The translations under genes and the position numbers were made by a program. Of a DNA stretch of 64,000 bases, positions 62,423-64,000 are shown one piece after another (positions within the stretch are counted from its first letter, which is position 1; the number at the start of each line of letters is the position of its first letter). The notes beneath the pieces are model-generated. The model saw only the letters and a list, made by a program, of their open reading frames with translations, ran no database searches and was not told the DNA's origin. Origin of the DNA: JBBSAT01 sp046351235 (GTDB lineage Bacteria; Myxococcota_A; Polyangia; Polyangiales; Sandaracinaceae); NCBI GenBank assembly GCA_046351235.1, contig JAXLYV010000006.1, forward strand, positions 378,320 through 442,319, in the 5' to 3' direction.

Positions 62423-63586
62423 GTGAGCGCGCCCTCGCCCATCTCACTCCTCGACCTCGCGGCGGAGAACGGGCCGCTGCTGCCCGAGATCCGCGCGGCG
62501 TTCGATCGCGTGCTCGAGAAGAACGCGTTCGTGCTCGGCCCGGAGGTCGAGGCCTTCGAGCGCGAGATCGCGGCCTACCTCGGTGTGCGCCACGCGATCG
62601 GCGTCTCGAGCGGCACCGATGCGCTGATCGTCGCGATGATGGCGCTCGGGATCGGCCCGGGCGACGAGGTCGTCACGACGCCGTTCACGTTCTTCGCGAC
62701 CGCGGGCTGCATCGCGCGCATCGGAGCGACGCCGGTCTTCGTCGACGTGGATCCGGTCACGCTCAACCTCGACGCCGCCGCCGTCGGCGCGGCGCTCACC
62801 GAGCGCACGCGGGCGATCGTGCCGGTGCATCTCTACGGCCAGCCGGCGGACATGAGCGCGCTGCGCGCGATCTCGGAGGCGATGGGCGTCCCCATCCTCG
62901 AGGACGCGGCGCAGGCCGTCGGCGCGACGCACGCGCTCGGCACCGTCGGGAGCCTGGGCGCGCTCGCAGCGTTCTCGTTCTACCCGACGAAGAACCTCGG
63001 CGCGTTCGGCGACGCCGGCCTCGTCACCACGAACGACGATGCGCACGCGCAGCGCGTGAAGATCCTGCGCGTGCACGGCGGCGAGCGCCGCTACTTCCAC
63101 CAGACGATCGGCGGCAACTTCCGGCTCGACGGCCTGCAGGGCGCGGTGCTCCGCGTGAAGCTGCCGCACCTCTCGAAGTGGATGGACGCGCGGCGGGCCA
63201 ACGCGAATCTCTACGACCTGCTCTTCCTCGAAGAGGACGTGCCGGAGGGCTCGCTCACGCCGCCGCGGCGCATCGAGCCCGGCCACGTCTATCACCAATA
63301 CGTGATCCGCGTGCGCGATCCGAAGAAGCCTGGTGATCCGAGCCGCCGCGATCGGCTGAAGGCGCATCTGGGCGATCACCGGATCGGAAGCGAGGTCTTC
63401 TATCCGCTCCCGCTCCATCTGCAGGAGTGCTTCGCCTCGCTCGGCTACGGGCCGGGATCGTTCCCCGAGGCCGAGCGCGCGGCGAACGAGGTGCTCGCGC
63501 TGCCGATCCATCCGTATCTGTCGCAGAGCGACGTCGAGCGCGTGGTCTCCGAGATCGGAGCCTTCTTGCGCGCCGAGGGGACGTGA
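62423..63586 (+). CDS. DegT/DnrJ/EryC1-family PLP aminotransferase
   Basis: Sugar aminotransferase family, acting on nucleotide-linked 3- or 4-keto sugars for polysaccharide or glycoconjugate synthesis. Features are GVSSGTDALIVAMMALGIGPGDEV, TPVFVDVDP, VHLYGQPADM, LEDAAQAVGA (Asp161) and the PLP lysine K190 in FSFYPTKNLGAFGDAG. 387 residues from GTG 62423. The stop overlaps the next start (TGATG), linking it to the secreted coiled-coil protein. The Gln-Pro variant YGQPADM is common in the WecE/WbpE branch. Confidence 0.9.
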   Translation: MSAPSPISLLDLAAENGPLLPEIRAAFDRVLEKNAFVLGPEVEAFEREIAAYLGVRHAIGVSSGTDALIVAMMALGIGPGDEVVTTPFTFFATAGCIARIGATPVFVDVDPVTLNLDAAAVGAALTERTRAIVPVHLYGQPADMSALRAISEAMGVPILEDAAQAVGATHALGTVGSLGALAAFSFYPTKNLGAFGDAGLVTTNDDAHAQRVKILRVHGGERRYFHQTIGGNFRLDGLQGAVLRVKLPHLSKWMDARRANANLYDLLFLEEDVPEGSLTPPRRIEPGHVYHQYVIRVRDPKKPGDPSRRDRLKAHLGDHRIGSEVFYPLPLHLQECFASLGYGPGSFPEAERAANEVLALPIHPYLSQSDVERVVSEIGAFLRAEGT

Positions 63587-64000
63587 TGCGGCGGCGCGCG
63601 GCGTTCACGGCGATCGTGGGCCTCGCGCTCCTGCCCCGGAGCCTCGCGTACGCCCAGACGAGCGCGACGACGCTGCAGATCGACCTCGTGATGGCGCGCG
63701 CGTCGCTCGCCGCGCTCGGCACCCGCTACGGCGCGCAGCATCCCGAGATCATGGGCGCCGAGGCGCGATTGGCCTCGCTCCGCACCTCGCTCGCGGAGGC
63801 GCGCGCGCGCCACGAGGCGATCGACGTCGCGACCGTCACGGCGCGGGTCGAGTCCGAGCTCGCCGACACCCGCGCCCGCCTCGCGGAGTTCGGCACGCGC
63901 TGCGGCGCCGGCCACCTCGACGTGGCGACGGCACGCGCGCGCGAGCAAGCGCTCGTGACCGCGCTCGAGCACCTCACGAGCGACGGCTACTACCTCGGCG
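63586..64000 (+). CDS. Secreted helical protein, N-terminal part (runs off window)
   Basis: ATG 63586 gives a signal peptide (MRRRAAFTAIVGLALLPRSLAYAQ), then long amphipathic helices. The segment TRYGAQHPEIMGAEARLASL resembles the YGxxHPxhxxxxxxL helix of Wzz/GumC-type polysaccharide chain-length proteins, but there is no N-terminal membrane span of that family, so this is only suggestive. Repeated Arg/Ala/Glu heptads (SLAEARARHEAIDVATVTARVESELADTRARL region) suggest coiled coil. It is coupled to the DegT aminotransferase, consistent with a surface-polysaccharide locus continuing to the right. Confidence 0.6.
   Translation, partial: MRRRAAFTAIVGLALLPRSLAYAQTSATTLQIDLVMARASLAALGTRYGAQHPEIMGAEARLASLRTSLAEARARHEAIDVATVTARVESELADTRARLAEFGTRCGAGHLDVATARAREQALVTALEHLTSDGYYLG

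Overview
The window is GC-rich chromosomal DNA that most resembles a Myxococcota (Polyangia-like) genome. This is inferred from gene style, because no rRNA is present: eukaryote-type Ser/Thr kinases, PEGA/TPR and VWA envelope proteins, many small Cys- and Asp/Gly-rich lipoproteins, a MYXO-CTERM-like tail, and 4-base ATGA translational coupling throughout. A pair of parS-like palindromes at about 12.9 kb suggests the locus may lie near the replication origin.

Layout. 1-9.4 kb: the 3' end of metK, then a convergent, tightly coupled menaquinone operon on the minus strand (polyprenyl diphosphate synthase, menG, menF, menD, menH, menA, menC, menE). menB and the DHNA-CoA thioesterase are not in it. 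A promoter with an overlapping palindrome precedes it. 9.4-18.5 kb: a LysM-M74 murein endopeptidase, a DUF4397 lipoprotein, bioF, the parS pair, uppS-cdsA (undecaprenyl and phospholipid precursors), envelope proteins and tRNA-Ala(GGC). 18.5-22.9 kb: a VWA lipoprotein, a His-rich G3E metallochaperone GTPase and a WD40 protein.

22.9-28.3 kb is a nested mobile region. A five-unit tandem array of a roughly 109-bp multi-hairpin element carries a group II intron, and that intron is itself split by an IS21-family element with frameshifted istA and istB. An intact intron copy of the same net length (2055 bp) lies at 48.0-50.1 kb in another copy of the same element, at the same internal position. A third, intron-free copy follows the fabH-like gene at 61.7 kb. 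In all three places the element begins at a gene's stop codon.

28.3-48 kb: ettA, a tmcA-like tRNA acetyltransferase, DUF2252, a sugar/steroid-type SDR, a Rieske oxygenase and a Ser/Thr kinase. Next come tandem Cys-rich lipoproteins and a two-gene cassette (LuxR-type regulator plus acyl-CoA dehydrogenase-like flavoprotein) bracketed by a 257-bp duplication of the 3' end of the neighbouring beta-oxidation gene. The intact fadIJ-type pair follows behind a promoter with a 14-bp perfect palindrome, then GST, an AlkA-like glycosylase and small membrane proteins. 50-64 kb: an IS1182-type transposase, orphan lipoprotein and large orphan genes, a plant-type FabI, a DWG-type membrane kinase, the site-2 protease RseP, hisD, a FabH-like synthase, a membrane-anchored glutaredoxin-like protein, a DegT aminotransferase and the start of a secreted coiled-coil protein. 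Several genes have a TANNNT box 6-9 bases before the start codon and no Shine-Dalgarno, which suggests leaderless transcripts.
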